A DNA stretch of 64,000 nucleotides from Branchiostoma floridae. Taxonomy: Eukaryota > Chordata > Leptocardii > Amphioxiformes > Branchiostomatidae. The stretch's first letter is position 1, and each line of letters starts with the position of its first letter. The position numbers and the translations under genes were made by a program. Under the pieces are notes generated by a model. That model was not told where the DNA came from and did not search any database. It saw only the letters and a list, made by a program, of their open reading frames with translations. Below are positions 10,261-19,883 of this stretch, one piece after another. Location: positions 11,163,736 to 11,227,735 of the forward strand of contig NC_049994.1 of assembly GCF_000003815.2 (NCBI RefSeq), given 5' to 3'.

Positions 10261-12279
10261 GTTTAAAGTAAACTGTATACTTCAATCATTTCTGAATTAA
10301 CAATTTACAATGAAAACTCTTGGATCCAAATTACATAGAATCTTAATAATAGAAAAAAATTGGAATTTTCAAAAAGCATTACCTGGAAGCCCAAGATAGA
10401 ACGAATTAAAGGATATGCAAATATACATTATTTGGGAAAATATCAATCTCTACATTGCACCTATACACAGGGGATTCAAAATACAATGTCTTTCATATTG
10501 CAAGAATCGTTATGCATCATTACCTTCTAATTATTGGGTTGCAATGTTTCTCCTACTAAGTGAAGATTAAGTGAATCTTTGTCACAGATGAACATTCAAC
10601 TATGTCAAACATACAAAATATATGTGTAAAACAAAAGATCAATATTACAGCAAAAAAAATTGAGTTTACCTTTCAAATGCACCAACATCTACGGCAGGCT
10701 ACAAACCAAGCTCCTTAATGGCCTTCAGTGTGGATTACTGGTAACAATGATCAGTGAACAGATCCGATAGAATATGCAAGGACAATGTACTTATGGTCAC
10801 AGACTACTACTTTCAATAGAGCTGACCAAACAAACAAGCTAAATCCTTTCCAACCACACCTAAAATGGACGGGAACCACTTAAAAGGGAGAGGGACGCTA
10901 TCTGGCACAAAAGGCGATGTAGTAAACAACTCTTCAGGCCTGGAAATGTGGACAAGTCATTTACTATAGGGGCCAAGTTTCAGATATCAGAATTCTTCCC
11001 ATGTGTTTCTTTTGCTTCCGACTGCGGGTTTACTTTGAAAGTTTGCCAAGTGATTCTGTATGCAGGGCTTGGTTAAGGTCAGTATATTTAGCTGCCATGG
11101 CTGTAACTAGTGTAAGGGCAACCCTCATGGTGAAAGCAAATATCAACTACTGAATGGGGATGGGGCAACCCACTGTGTTCTGTTACCACTTTGTGGGATA
11201 TGGTTGTGTCCCGGAATGTCGTTGACAAGACAACTATTTGGGATCAATCTGGATCTATCTTCAAGGTCAAATTTGTTACCATTTTTAGATGAAGGTCATG
11301 GGAATTTTTCTGACATCACTTCATCATGATGAATATTTCAACACATGGTGGAGTAAACATTATCATACTTGATGAGAAAATAGAAAAAAGAGCATCCAGA
11401 GGATGCATCATACTGTAAATATAGAAATTTTAGCAGTAGTTTAATGTTGCAGTTTTTGTGGTAACCTTTTTCTTGCAAACTTAAAACCTCTGCAAAAATG
11501 GTTGATTCTCTGTCTTCAGCCCATCTCCCCTACTGTTTTAATCACCATCTTAAAAACACCGTGAACACTCCGTTTCCTCTCTACCGCGAAATTGAATCCC
11601 TGTCAACATAAAGGCTTAAAAACTTCATTTGTACTTGTAGGAAAATGTAGACATCTTTGATTTCAAGATAGTTTAGCTGTCAATGCATTTTCCTATCCTT
11701 TACTTTAAATAAGTAGATTTACCTGACTTGCCCAATTCTGCTAAATATGATTCTTAAAGGCTTAATTAGTATCTTGTCATAATAGTCATAATAGTTTTTT
11801 TCTGACCAAAGGAAAGAATCCCTACAACCAATATGAAATGCCAAGCCATGAAATGAAAATTTTACTTCAGAGGTTAGTGGTTGAATTGCTCTAGAGAATC
11901 AAAGATTGGTCAGATTAATGATGGAAATTAATAATGAAAAGATTAGAGATACAATGTAAAAGAAGATGAAGATTTTTTTTTAAGTATCAACAAATTATAG
12001 AATGAATAGTAACATTTAGTAAATATATCAGAAAATGAGACAAAATGTAGCAAGAAATCTATTGTTACAGGTATCAAGTACCATAAATTAGAAAAGACAA
12101 ATTTCTAATTAATACATCTGAATTATTCTCTGAACATCAGTGTGTAAAAAAAAAACCTTATCCCCAAAACCCCACAGTTAATATTATCACTTGTAGCAGA
12201 TTTGTAGCATATTTTTTCTTTCTTTGACATTTCAACTTTTGTGGCAAGTTGGCAAAACAAAACTTGTTAATTCACTCAC

Positions 12280-12318
12280 CGGTATCTTACTCGCAGAAAG
12301 AGCAAATCTCTTAATATC
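12280..12318 (-). CDS. 39-base microexon, predicted MAP2/MAP4/tau-like protein
   Basis: The exon encodes DIKRFALSASKIP. It has a strong acceptor (CAACCTTTTTGTTCCACTAG) and a strong donor (GTGAGTGA). It is phase 0-0, matching the phase-0 end of the exon at 13320-13579 and the phase-0 start of 7025-7157. The joined protein reads ...KKKEGK-DIKRFALSASKIP-VKAATPTP..., a basic run whose SKIPVK resembles the TRIPAK stretch ahead of the Pro-rich region in tau. That similarity is short and suggestive only. A length divisible by three makes it a natural cassette exon. Confidence 0.75.
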
Positions 12319-13319
12319 CTAGTGGAACAAAAAGGTTGTATAAAATGGTTATATGAAGTTACATGTAACTCTCAAACTGTATGTATACCACAGGTAGTGT
12401 TCGACACTACGTATTATGCAATGCTTGCTTTGAAATACTAGGATTTGCAACATCCGTGTCAATAGAGGAGGTTTATAAAGTGCAGTCACTATGATGTTTG
12501 TTTTGGTTTGGCTAGAAGGATACAAGGTAGATAAAAGTAGAATAATAGAGGATATTCTAAAGCATGCCCTTCACAAGTGATGTGACTGAGATTGTGAGAA
12601 TATCCTTCTGCTGAGAAAAAACACCTGCACACTCTAATCATCATCATCTGTCGTCCCTGGTGGGACATGTACGTCAAGGAACATGGAAAGGACATGACTC
12701 ACAAGTGGTTGTGAGCATGCTACTAGTAGCTATAGGCTCCCTGCTATACATGTTCATCTATGATCTGTTGATTCATCTTTGTTCCAAACAAAGTTGCTAT
12801 AATTTACTTTTTTTCTGAATGAATGTCCAGGAAATTCTTTTTAAGGTCACCATTATCATATACAAATGTAGCTACATGTATATGACCCACAACCTGGTGT
12901 GGCCTCATGAATGTAACTAGAACACAATGTATTCCATGTGAAGTGTGCCCCATATCAGACCAGACAAATGACAGTCTAGACTTTTACTCTGGAGGCCCAG
13001 CTCTGAAAATGGGTTAGAGAACCAGCATGGCTTCCAGACTGGTACATATGGTTCTTACAAGGGCCTAGCTTTTTCAAGAAACCACTGGAGCACTGGACAG
13101 TCTAGAAATGCACCTCTCTCAGTCAGCAGTTCAGACTAGTGACAACATCATGTTTGCCTGCGATAGAAGCTTCAAAAACTACGAATGTATGTATTACGAA
13201 AATTATAAAATGGAGGAGAAAACATGGTGAGTGATTTGATGTACATTTTGTATATATAAAGCAGTGTCAACCAAGAAAACTTGAAGACAAGAAATCGAAG
13301 AGTACACAAAATGACAAAC
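12319..13319. other. Intron, nothing recognised
   Basis: About 1 kb of non-coding sequence between two exons. Short open frames on both strands (for example 12489-12695) show no recognisable content and no splice context. Confidence 0.5.
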
Positions 13320-13579
13320 CTTGCCCTCCTTCTTCTTAGCTTCATCCTTCTTCTTTGGCTCAGGTGTAGGTTTCGCTGCTGCAACAGGTGTCTTCTCAGG
13401 TGTCTCCTCAGGTGTCTCTTCAAGTATTTCTTCCGGTAATTTCTCAGGTGTCTCGGCAGGTAACTTTTCTGGTGTCTCTGCCAATGGTAGGGTTTCTGGA
13501 GTCTCTGCCGGTAACGTTTCCGCCTCAGAAAATGTCGGCGTGGTCTTTTCCACTGGTAGGTCATCAGGAGCAACTTCTC
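13320..13579 (-). CDS. Acidic/proline repeat exon ending in a lysine-rich switch region
   Basis: This 260-base exon enters in phase 1 and leaves in phase 0 (donor GTTTGT after AAG; acceptor ATTTTACAG). It begins EVAPDDLPVEKTTPTF and contains degenerate 8-residue units of the type AETPEKLP (about seven, including LPAETPET, LAETPEKL and PEETPEKTP). It ends PTPEPKKKDEAKKKEGK, where charge turns from acidic to basic. It is the only exon in the chain that changes phase 1 to 0, the position human tau exon 5 occupies as recalled. Every TP pair is a possible proline-directed kinase site. The role is inferred: the junction between an acidic projection arm and the basic microtubule-binding side. Confidence 0.85.
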
Positions 13580-14318
13580 CTGTAAAATATTTTCAAAGCA
13601 ACTGTTATCAAACTTTGAATATTACAAGAATGCAAGCTCAACAGTTTTCCTGGTGAAACAAAATAATTAATGAGTAGCAGATATGTAAAACTTAGCATTG
13701 TGAGAAGTGTTAATCATATATTGACTATCAGAAATAAGTAACACATCAAAAGATGTACGTGCAAAATTATGACACAGATGTGCATAGTGTTGTGATAATT
13801 TCCTGTTAACAACATCATGCTAGAACTGAAACTGTGTAGAGAAAGGTGATTTATGTACAACGTATTTATCATTTACATTATTCATGTGTGTAGTGGCATT
13901 GTAGAGAACTGAAATAGCAAACATATTATCTGAAGGACGAAACAAAATGTAAAGAAAAAACGTAACTGCTCTTGGACATTCAGTGCTGCTTGTTCTTCAT
14001 GCCATGCTGTAAATAAAGTTGACACAAAATAAGGAATATAAAACTTAAAGTTGAACATAGTTCATTGTTAACTGAAAACGATACACCAGAAGGAACACCA
14101 AATACAAATAATAAGAGTCTGAAATGAACAAGAAATCGGTAACAAAAAGCAGGTAGCCTGTTTGAAAGTGGTGTAACGCAAAATCTAAAGCAAAACAGAA
14201 TCTGCATAGTGGCTATGTCGTGGTAGCAGCAGTGATTTTTCTTCTACGTTGCCAGTGTGGCGGTGCAGTGTGAACGAGATTCAGAAGGTGGCGCCATTGA
14301 TGTCAGGCCATCCCAAAC
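13580..14318. other. Intron with one weak cassette-exon candidate
   Basis: Non-coding interval. Apart from the candidate at 13962-14006 I see nothing to annotate. Confidence 0.5.
13962..14006 (-). CDS. Weak candidate 45-base cassette exon
   Basis: The acceptor is good (CAACTTTATTTACAG). The phase-1 reading continues WHEEQAALNVQEQL, which suits the neighbouring acidic exons. A length of 45 bases and phases 1-1 would fit between 14319-15293 and 13320-13579. The donor (GTTTTTTC) is poor, which is the main reason for low confidence. Confidence 0.22.
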
Positions 14319-15293
14319 CTTTTGCTTCACCGAAGCTTCCAAAGATGGCTCCGGCTCCCAGGGCTGCTGCAAATTCTGGCACTTCCTTGGTGAGAGCGAC
14401 GTCCTCGGCTCGGTCTGCCTCCTCCATGACCCCCCTCTGCATGGCGAGCTCGTCTGGAGTAGGCATGGCTTCCTCGGTGGAGGGGGTGACAGGTTTTTCT
14501 GCCATGGCGGCAGCCAGCTCTGGTGAGGCTACCTCCTCCTCACTGGGGCCATCAGGTGAAAGCACATGGGCCTCTCCAGCTTCTGGTGAAATCAGACGGG
14601 GCTCGTCAGCCTCTGGTGACAGCACATGGGCCTCCTCAGCCTCTGGTGACAACACATGGGCCTCCCCAGCCTCCTGTGAAAGCACTTCATCAGGCTCTGG
14701 TGAAAGCACTTCTTCAGGCTCTGGTGAAAGAATGCGAGCCTCTCCAGGCTCCTCAGTAGTGAAAGCAGCAACCTCTGGCTTATCTTCAGTAGTGTCCATC
14801 TCGGTCTCTACTTCCTCTGAGACAAGTTTGGCCTCTTCCTCTTCTTCTCTGGCTAGCTCAGCCTCCTCCCTTGCAAGCTCCCTGGCAAGCTCCTCTTCCT
14901 CCAGAGCTAATGCTTCTTCATCCTCTGGGGACATGGTCTCTTGGGGGGCTGGTTCTGGTGGCATAGAGACAGGCTCAGCTGGCACATCTACAGGCTCAGT
15001 TGGCATGGCAACAGACTCGGTTGGCATGGCAACAGGCTCAGTCGGCATGGCAACAGGCTCGGTTGGCATGGCAACCTCCTCAGCAGGCACACTGACTTCT
15101 AACTCTCTCTCAAAGTCCTCGTGTGGAATTGCACTTTCTTTGGGAACTTCGGCGGGCATCTCGACTTTCTCCGTAGGCACGGATACCGGTGCCTCAAGTA
15201 TCTCCTCTTCTTTCTCTTCTCTGGAAAGTTCTGGAACAATGTCCGGCTGTGGTACCACCTGGTCCGAGGACTGGTCAGGAAACTGGTCTTCTG
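14319..15293 (-). CDS. Acidic exon with AMPTEPV and EAHVLSPEA repeats
   Basis: A 975-base exon, phase 1-1. The acceptor is a tandem CTGCAGCAG, so the start may be 15293 or 15290, with or without one Gln codon. The donor is AAAAG/GTTTGG; reading through it instead reaches a stop at 14281-14283. The product is highly acidic. It has a 7-residue repeat of the type VAMPTEP (six or seven copies, coding at about 14940-15085), an ELAREEAELAREEEE segment likely to be helical, and a 10-residue repeat of the type EAEEAHVLSP (coding at about 14545-14745) whose LSPE is a recurring SP site. It ends ...EFAAALGAGAIFGSFGEAK. No enzymatic or membrane signature. The place in the chain fits a projection-domain cassette exon. 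Confidence 0.87.
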
Positions 15294-15914
15294 CTGCAGC
15301 AAGAAGAACAAGTATTGCATTCTACTAACTCTGCCACTAGAACAGTTAGGCAAGTGGGTTTTGAAAAAAAATCTGCCTAACTGACAACAATAGTCTTCAT
15401 AGCATAGCAGCAGTGCCACACAGTGACACAAAGTAAAACTGCAGTGTGTCATCCTTCTTACCTGATTGGTTTGCTTTGTTGAAGGGGAATGTCATAAGTA
15501 TCATCATCAATGTACATTACATGGACAAAGACATCTTAAAAGTGTTGAGATAAACAGATAGCGACATACCTCACAACTACGAATAATCATTGGTAAATGA
15601 CAACAAGTTCTATTCTTGGCTTACTGTAAGAAGTATCATTCACGCAGTCTAAAAAAATGTCTGCAGTGCTTATATACTATGCTAGGGGGAGTATTCCAAC
15701 AACCAACTTATATGGGTAAAAATAATAGAGATGTTTCACTTGACACAGCTTTACAGTTTTCTAAAGTGCATTCTTAGAGACAACGTGAAGCAAGGATGGC
15801 AACAGTTATCAAACATAAAGAGGACGAAAAAATTAAACATTATGACATACATGAACAATTTGCATAAAACATAACAGAAAACAAAAACATGTAGCTAGTA
15901 TTTTTGATTTGTAC
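15294..15914. other. Intron with a 12-base microexon candidate
   Basis: Non-coding interval of about 620 bp holding one very strong orphan donor (see 15462-15473). Nothing else recognised. Confidence 0.5.
15462..15473 (-). CDS. Candidate 12-base microexon
   Basis: The minus strand has ATCAG/GTAAGAAGG, an excellent donor in the middle of an intron. The only acceptor before an in-frame stop is CTTCAACAAAG, 12 bases upstream. This gives an exon reading (A)NQS with phases 1-1, which joins both neighbours without breaking frame. Microexons of this size are known in neuronal cytoskeletal genes. The donor could also be a decoy. Confidence 0.38.
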
Positions 15915-15971
15915 CATGTTGGACTGGTTTTTCCTCTCCAGGCTGTGACACAGGTACATCCACATGTATGG
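15915..15971 (-). CDS. 57-base cassette exon
   Basis: The exon reads IHVDVPVSQPGEEKPVQH, with phases 1-1. The acceptor is GTTCCTTTCCCAACATGCAG and the donor G/GTACAAAT. It joins the acidic end of 16251-17189 (…EEEED-A-IHVDV) to the start of 14319-15293 (…VQH-A-EDQFPDQ) in frame. Its length is divisible by three, so it may be alternatively used. Composition resembles the flanking exons. Confidence 0.75.
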
Positions 15972-16250
15972 CTGCATGTTGGGAAAGGAACAGTCATATA
16001 TCAGAAAACTACATTCCATTCTATACCTGAATTATCTTAGATACTAAATTGTTCTCATTTTCATCTTAACAACTCTCACAACTTATTTTGTCAGAAATAG
16101 CCTTGCTTCAATAATTATACCTCTTGAATTTCTATATTAAGAGACATGATGAATTATATAGAATACCTTCTGACAACTTCTAACCCATGAAATAAAATAG
16201 CTCGAAGTGAAAATGAGTTGGGAGAATTATCATTGACAAAAATAAAATAC

Positions 16251-17189
16251 CATCTTCCTCCTCTTCTGACTCCTCTTCTGATTCCTCTTCCTGCTCTTCC
16301 AGTCCTTGTTCATCCTCCTGCACTTCAGTTTTCCTCGGCTGTTCCGGGAACTGTGCTTCCTCCCTTTCTTCTTCTTCTTCTTCCTCATCATCAAAGGCAG
16401 CATTGACCAGCCCACCAACCATCATTGGTGGCTCCTCTTTGTCAGGGAAGGCATCCCTTGCCTCCTCATCCAGTTCCTCTACATCCATTGGTTCCTGTGG
16501 AAAAGCTTGTTCCACTTTGTCATTCACAGAGAAGGGTTCATTAGCCATTTCTGGCTGCCTATTATCAGATTCAAATGGATTTAAGGAGGCCGCAAACGGA
16601 TTTGTGGACGGTTGGGCCCACTGAGCAGGTTGGGCTTCTTCTTTTGCCTCCCAGGGAGAAATTCCAGGCTCCACATTCCCATTGTCGGGTTCGACATTAG
16701 CATTGGCAGCAGCAGCAGGTTCCACGTTCTCGTCCTCAGATTCAGGTTCTGAATCCTTATTTGCAGGCACTGATTCAGACCACGCTGGCGCTCCCCCAGC
16801 CCAGGCGGGCGGCTCCCTCTGCGCGGGTTCTGCCATCTCCACCATTGACGAGAACCCCACCTCCTCTGGCTCATAGTCATCGTCTACCTTGTTACCCTCG
16901 TTATCCAACTGCACATCTCCCTCGTTAGCATACACAGGCCGATATCCGCCTAATGACTTTAACCCCTCCTCTTCCTTGGGCCTCTGGAAACTGTACATGT
17001 CGTCATGCTGTCCTGGCGAGGAGGGAGGAAGGACGTCAGGGGGTACTTTGTCCTCTTTCGGAGGACCCATGTCGTCCAAATACTGCGCGGCGTGAGCGTG
17101 GGACGTATCCATGAGGGTCACAGCCTCCTGGTTTAGGGCTACAAAGTCGTCCACGGCAGATTCCGTTATTTCATCCTCATTCCTAGGAG
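16251..17189 (-). CDS. Acidic exon with two NPF motifs and Glu-rich tail
   Basis: A 939-base exon, phases 1-1, with acceptor CATTCCACGCATGCAG and donor GATG/GTATTT. It begins PRNEDEITESAVDDFVALNQ. At about residue 200 it contains TNPFAASLNPFESD, two Asn-Pro-Phe motifs seven residues apart; NPF is the classic ligand of EH domains in endocytic adaptors. It also has a block rich in EPAWSES/NVEP words and ends in long runs of Glu with one break of Gln/Lys (coding about 16255-16400). No enzymatic domain. NPF also occurs in reticulon-4, so this exon alone does not decide the family. Confidence 0.87.
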
Positions 17190-18233
17190 CTGCATGCGTG
17201 GAATGTCAGATAATGTGTTAGTAACGGTTACCATGCTTACATGTGCTTAAATACGTCATGTACAATGCATATGTATCTAGCAAGCAGATGATATGGGAAA
17301 AATCTGCTGGTAATCTAGTGTATTATGAGAACAAGCTATCACTCATGTTACTTATTGTCATTATTCTTTGTAAGTACAAAATAGGAATTACTTCATGGAA
17401 TATGTGATAAAACTTATGAAACTGAATGATACTCATGAATGTTTACATTTAAACTGTTATATTCAACACTATTTGTCTATTCTGTGAGACCCAGGTGTAC
17501 TAATTAATTGGCATCACAGTTGTACTATACTAATTTGTACAAATCAACAAGGAAAGACACAAGATGATTAGAAGCAATGCCAAAGGAAAAGCAACTCTGA
17601 CAAGCCCAAAGCAAGGCTGGCAAATCAAACGTAAATGTGCCACAAAAATATCACAAATCAACTAAGTGTGACAAGCATAAACAATACGTGCCAAAAAGAA
17701 ATGAAGAACAAAAAAACTATTGCCAAGCACGAAGCTTCTCAACAGCTTCTTGAGCCATAACAACACAAAAACTACATGTACGACAAACAGAAGTTGGAAC
17801 AAGACAGCCACAAATACTAAAAATCAGCAACAGTGACATATGCCACTTTTAAAGCAGGTAACACATTGACAAACAAAACTTGAAAACCCACAACAACACT
17901 AATCAAACAGGCAAACGATGTAGATAAAAATGAAAATGAAAAGCCTTGTACAATTTGCCAAAATTAGGTTTGAAATCATACCTGGTAATTAAAAAGCTAT
18001 GATGCATGAGCTTGAAAAACTTGCTAATTACATATAAAATTTTGCAATGTGAGGACTTTTAGGATTCACTGTTATACAGAAAGTAGTGGTAAGAACCTAT
18101 TTTCTCATGTTTATGAGCCAATCAGATTATTTGATACAAGTCAGGAATCCACAAGCCAACAGTAATCAGATTGCTTGTAACAAGCCACGCTGTGAACAGC
18201 CAATTAAAGACATGTAGAGATTCACACACACAC
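17190..18233. other. Intron, nothing recognised
   Basis: About 1 kb of AT-rich non-coding sequence, with no repeat or splice candidate that I could support. Confidence 0.5.
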
Positions 18234-18377
18234 CCTGATGGTCAGTATGTCCCATAAAGTCATCCATGTCCGCGGTTTCCGGAGGGGGAGTGACATCTTC
18301 TGGACTGCGGTCGAAATTGATCAAGCTTGCCTCGAGCGGGGCCGGGTGGTCATCGAAAAGTTGGGGCTTCTGTGACA
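18234..18377 (-). CDS. 144-base acidic exon with LINFD / DMDDFMG
   Basis: The exon reads ...SQKPQLFDDHPAPLEASLIN, then FDRSPEDVTPPPETADMDDF and MGHTDHQ. Phases are 1-1. The acceptor is CCCAACCTTCAG and the donor CAGG/GTGTGTGTG. Short hydrophobic-acidic words (SLINFD, DMDDFMG) stand out from the flanking low-complexity sequence and look like linear binding motifs. A stretch of CA repeats immediately follows the donor in the intron. It joins …DDET-V-SQKPQ from the giant exon in frame. Confidence 0.85.
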
Positions 18378-19883
18378 CTGAAGGTTGGGATAGTAAGATT
18401 GATACTATGTTGTCATTATGCTAACGTCGGTAGCATTTCTGAATGTCAACGCTTCATGGATGATCTATTTGTTGACACTGAGCTAATAATTAAAGGTAAA
18501 AGTACATAATCTGCTTCTTGAAATTTGCTGAAGGAGTCAATGCAGGCATTTAAAGTTATTTTAGCAAAACTGAAGAACAGACACCAAAACTGAGAACTCA
18601 AAACACATTGATTAAAAGTACCAAAGCTAAAACATGCTGATCATTAAAGCTGTGAAATAAATGGCTGAAAGACAAGACCAAAGTACCTAAAACATCAAGA
18701 TATGAAATAATGAATAAAATCCAGTATTAAAAAGTCTTGCATAAGACAAATTCTATGACTTTCAGCAACAATAACAGCAACCACAACAGCGAAACATTCG
18801 AGCATATTTCATCACAAAAACATTTGAGGTTGGCTAATATCATAAATTCCTAAAAGTCGCCATGTGACATGTTTTTGTGTATGATAATGTTGCCCAAATA
18901 AAGTCAACCCTTCGGAGGCCCCAACGCATTTATGATCTCTGAAAATTTCATATACATAACGTATAACGTTTCATAATAAATTATTGTGCATTTTTCATAC
19001 ACAACTTCATGTCAATCTGGACTTATCAAAGGCAATGGAATTTATCAAGGATTAGCAAAACTGATGACTTTTCTGTATAAATAAGACAGGTGCATTGGTT
19101 ATGTCTGAAAAATACAACTAGTAACACTTACAGTATGTTTAATGTACAACTATCATGAGTGGGGAACAAACATTGAAGCACAGTACTGGTTCACAAAAGC
19201 AACAACTAACAAAAGCAGGGTTGAGAAAAGTGGATATCATATAGCTGCAGGTCTGGGACAGGGGATACTACTAATGACATTCAACAACAGGCAGGCCATC
19301 TGAAATAAAACTGTGGCGTAAGAAATATTTTTGCACAAGTATTTTGGTACAAAGAGAAGCCCTCAGAGCCCTGTAGTCCTTCTCTCTGTTATCTATACAC
19401 ATAAAGAATCTGTAAATCTTCAAAATGGTCATTAAAGAAAGTAAATACAACAAGTATGGAGGAAAGAGTTGCAGTGAGCTGGAAAGCACATGATCATGAG
19501 CTATGTACATATACAAGAGCACACACATACACCAACTAATAAGGCAGTAACTAGTGGAGCTGCTTGCAAGAAGCTACAAAAGGCAAATAATGTCTTCCTA
19601 AATATTGGTCAGTACAATGGTTCTGTATTTGACCAGTTATGGAGTTTGGTATTGGTGTTTGATGCAACTATCAGACACAGTTAAATGACAGCCTTTGTGC
19701 AAAATGGCTATGTTTTGTTTTGACATAGAAGCAGTACAAACGTATGTTGGGACTTAGCTAAGCTTGCTCACTTGGGTAGTACATTGACGCATGTCAAGCA
19801 GGGGCCAGCGGTGGTGGATGGCACTAATAATATGGCACAGTAAATGTACTTTGGCACAAGAATGGGATGAAAGGTGTGGTAAC
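18378..19883. other. Intron, nothing firm recognised
   Basis: About 1.5 kb of non-coding sequence. A strong acceptor (GTTTTATTTCAG) near 19302 is followed by DGLPVVECH and a stop, which could be an alternative terminal exon, but there is no poly(A) or other support. Confidence 0.45.

Larger units (their letters stand above)
7158..12279. other. Intron with local duplications and two microexon candidates
   Basis: Non-coding interval holding a roughly 280-bp tandem duplication (7606-8115) with two microexon candidates, a GGTAA microsatellite at 8674-8693, a small foldback element at 9111-9221 and a threefold tandem repeat at 9768-10260. A diverged piece of the last repeat recurs near 11630-11700. 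From 10261 to 12279 I see no other feature; a good-looking donor at 10668 has no phase-compatible acceptor. Confidence 0.5.

Noticed and set aside
10660-10720. Donor GAAAG/GTAAAC on the minus strand
   Set aside because: No acceptor gives a frame compatible with the phase-0 neighbours without a stop.
14249-15328. Plus-strand Ser-rich open frame (359 codons)
   Set aside because: Antisense to the acidic repeat exon at 14319-15293. It crosses that exon's splice sites, has the composition expected from reversed Glu/Ala/Pro codons, and shows no independent signal.
19271-19302. Alternative terminal exon (DGLPVVECH-stop) after a strong acceptor
   Set aside because: Phase fits, but no poly(A) signal or other support, and the coding part is only nine codons.
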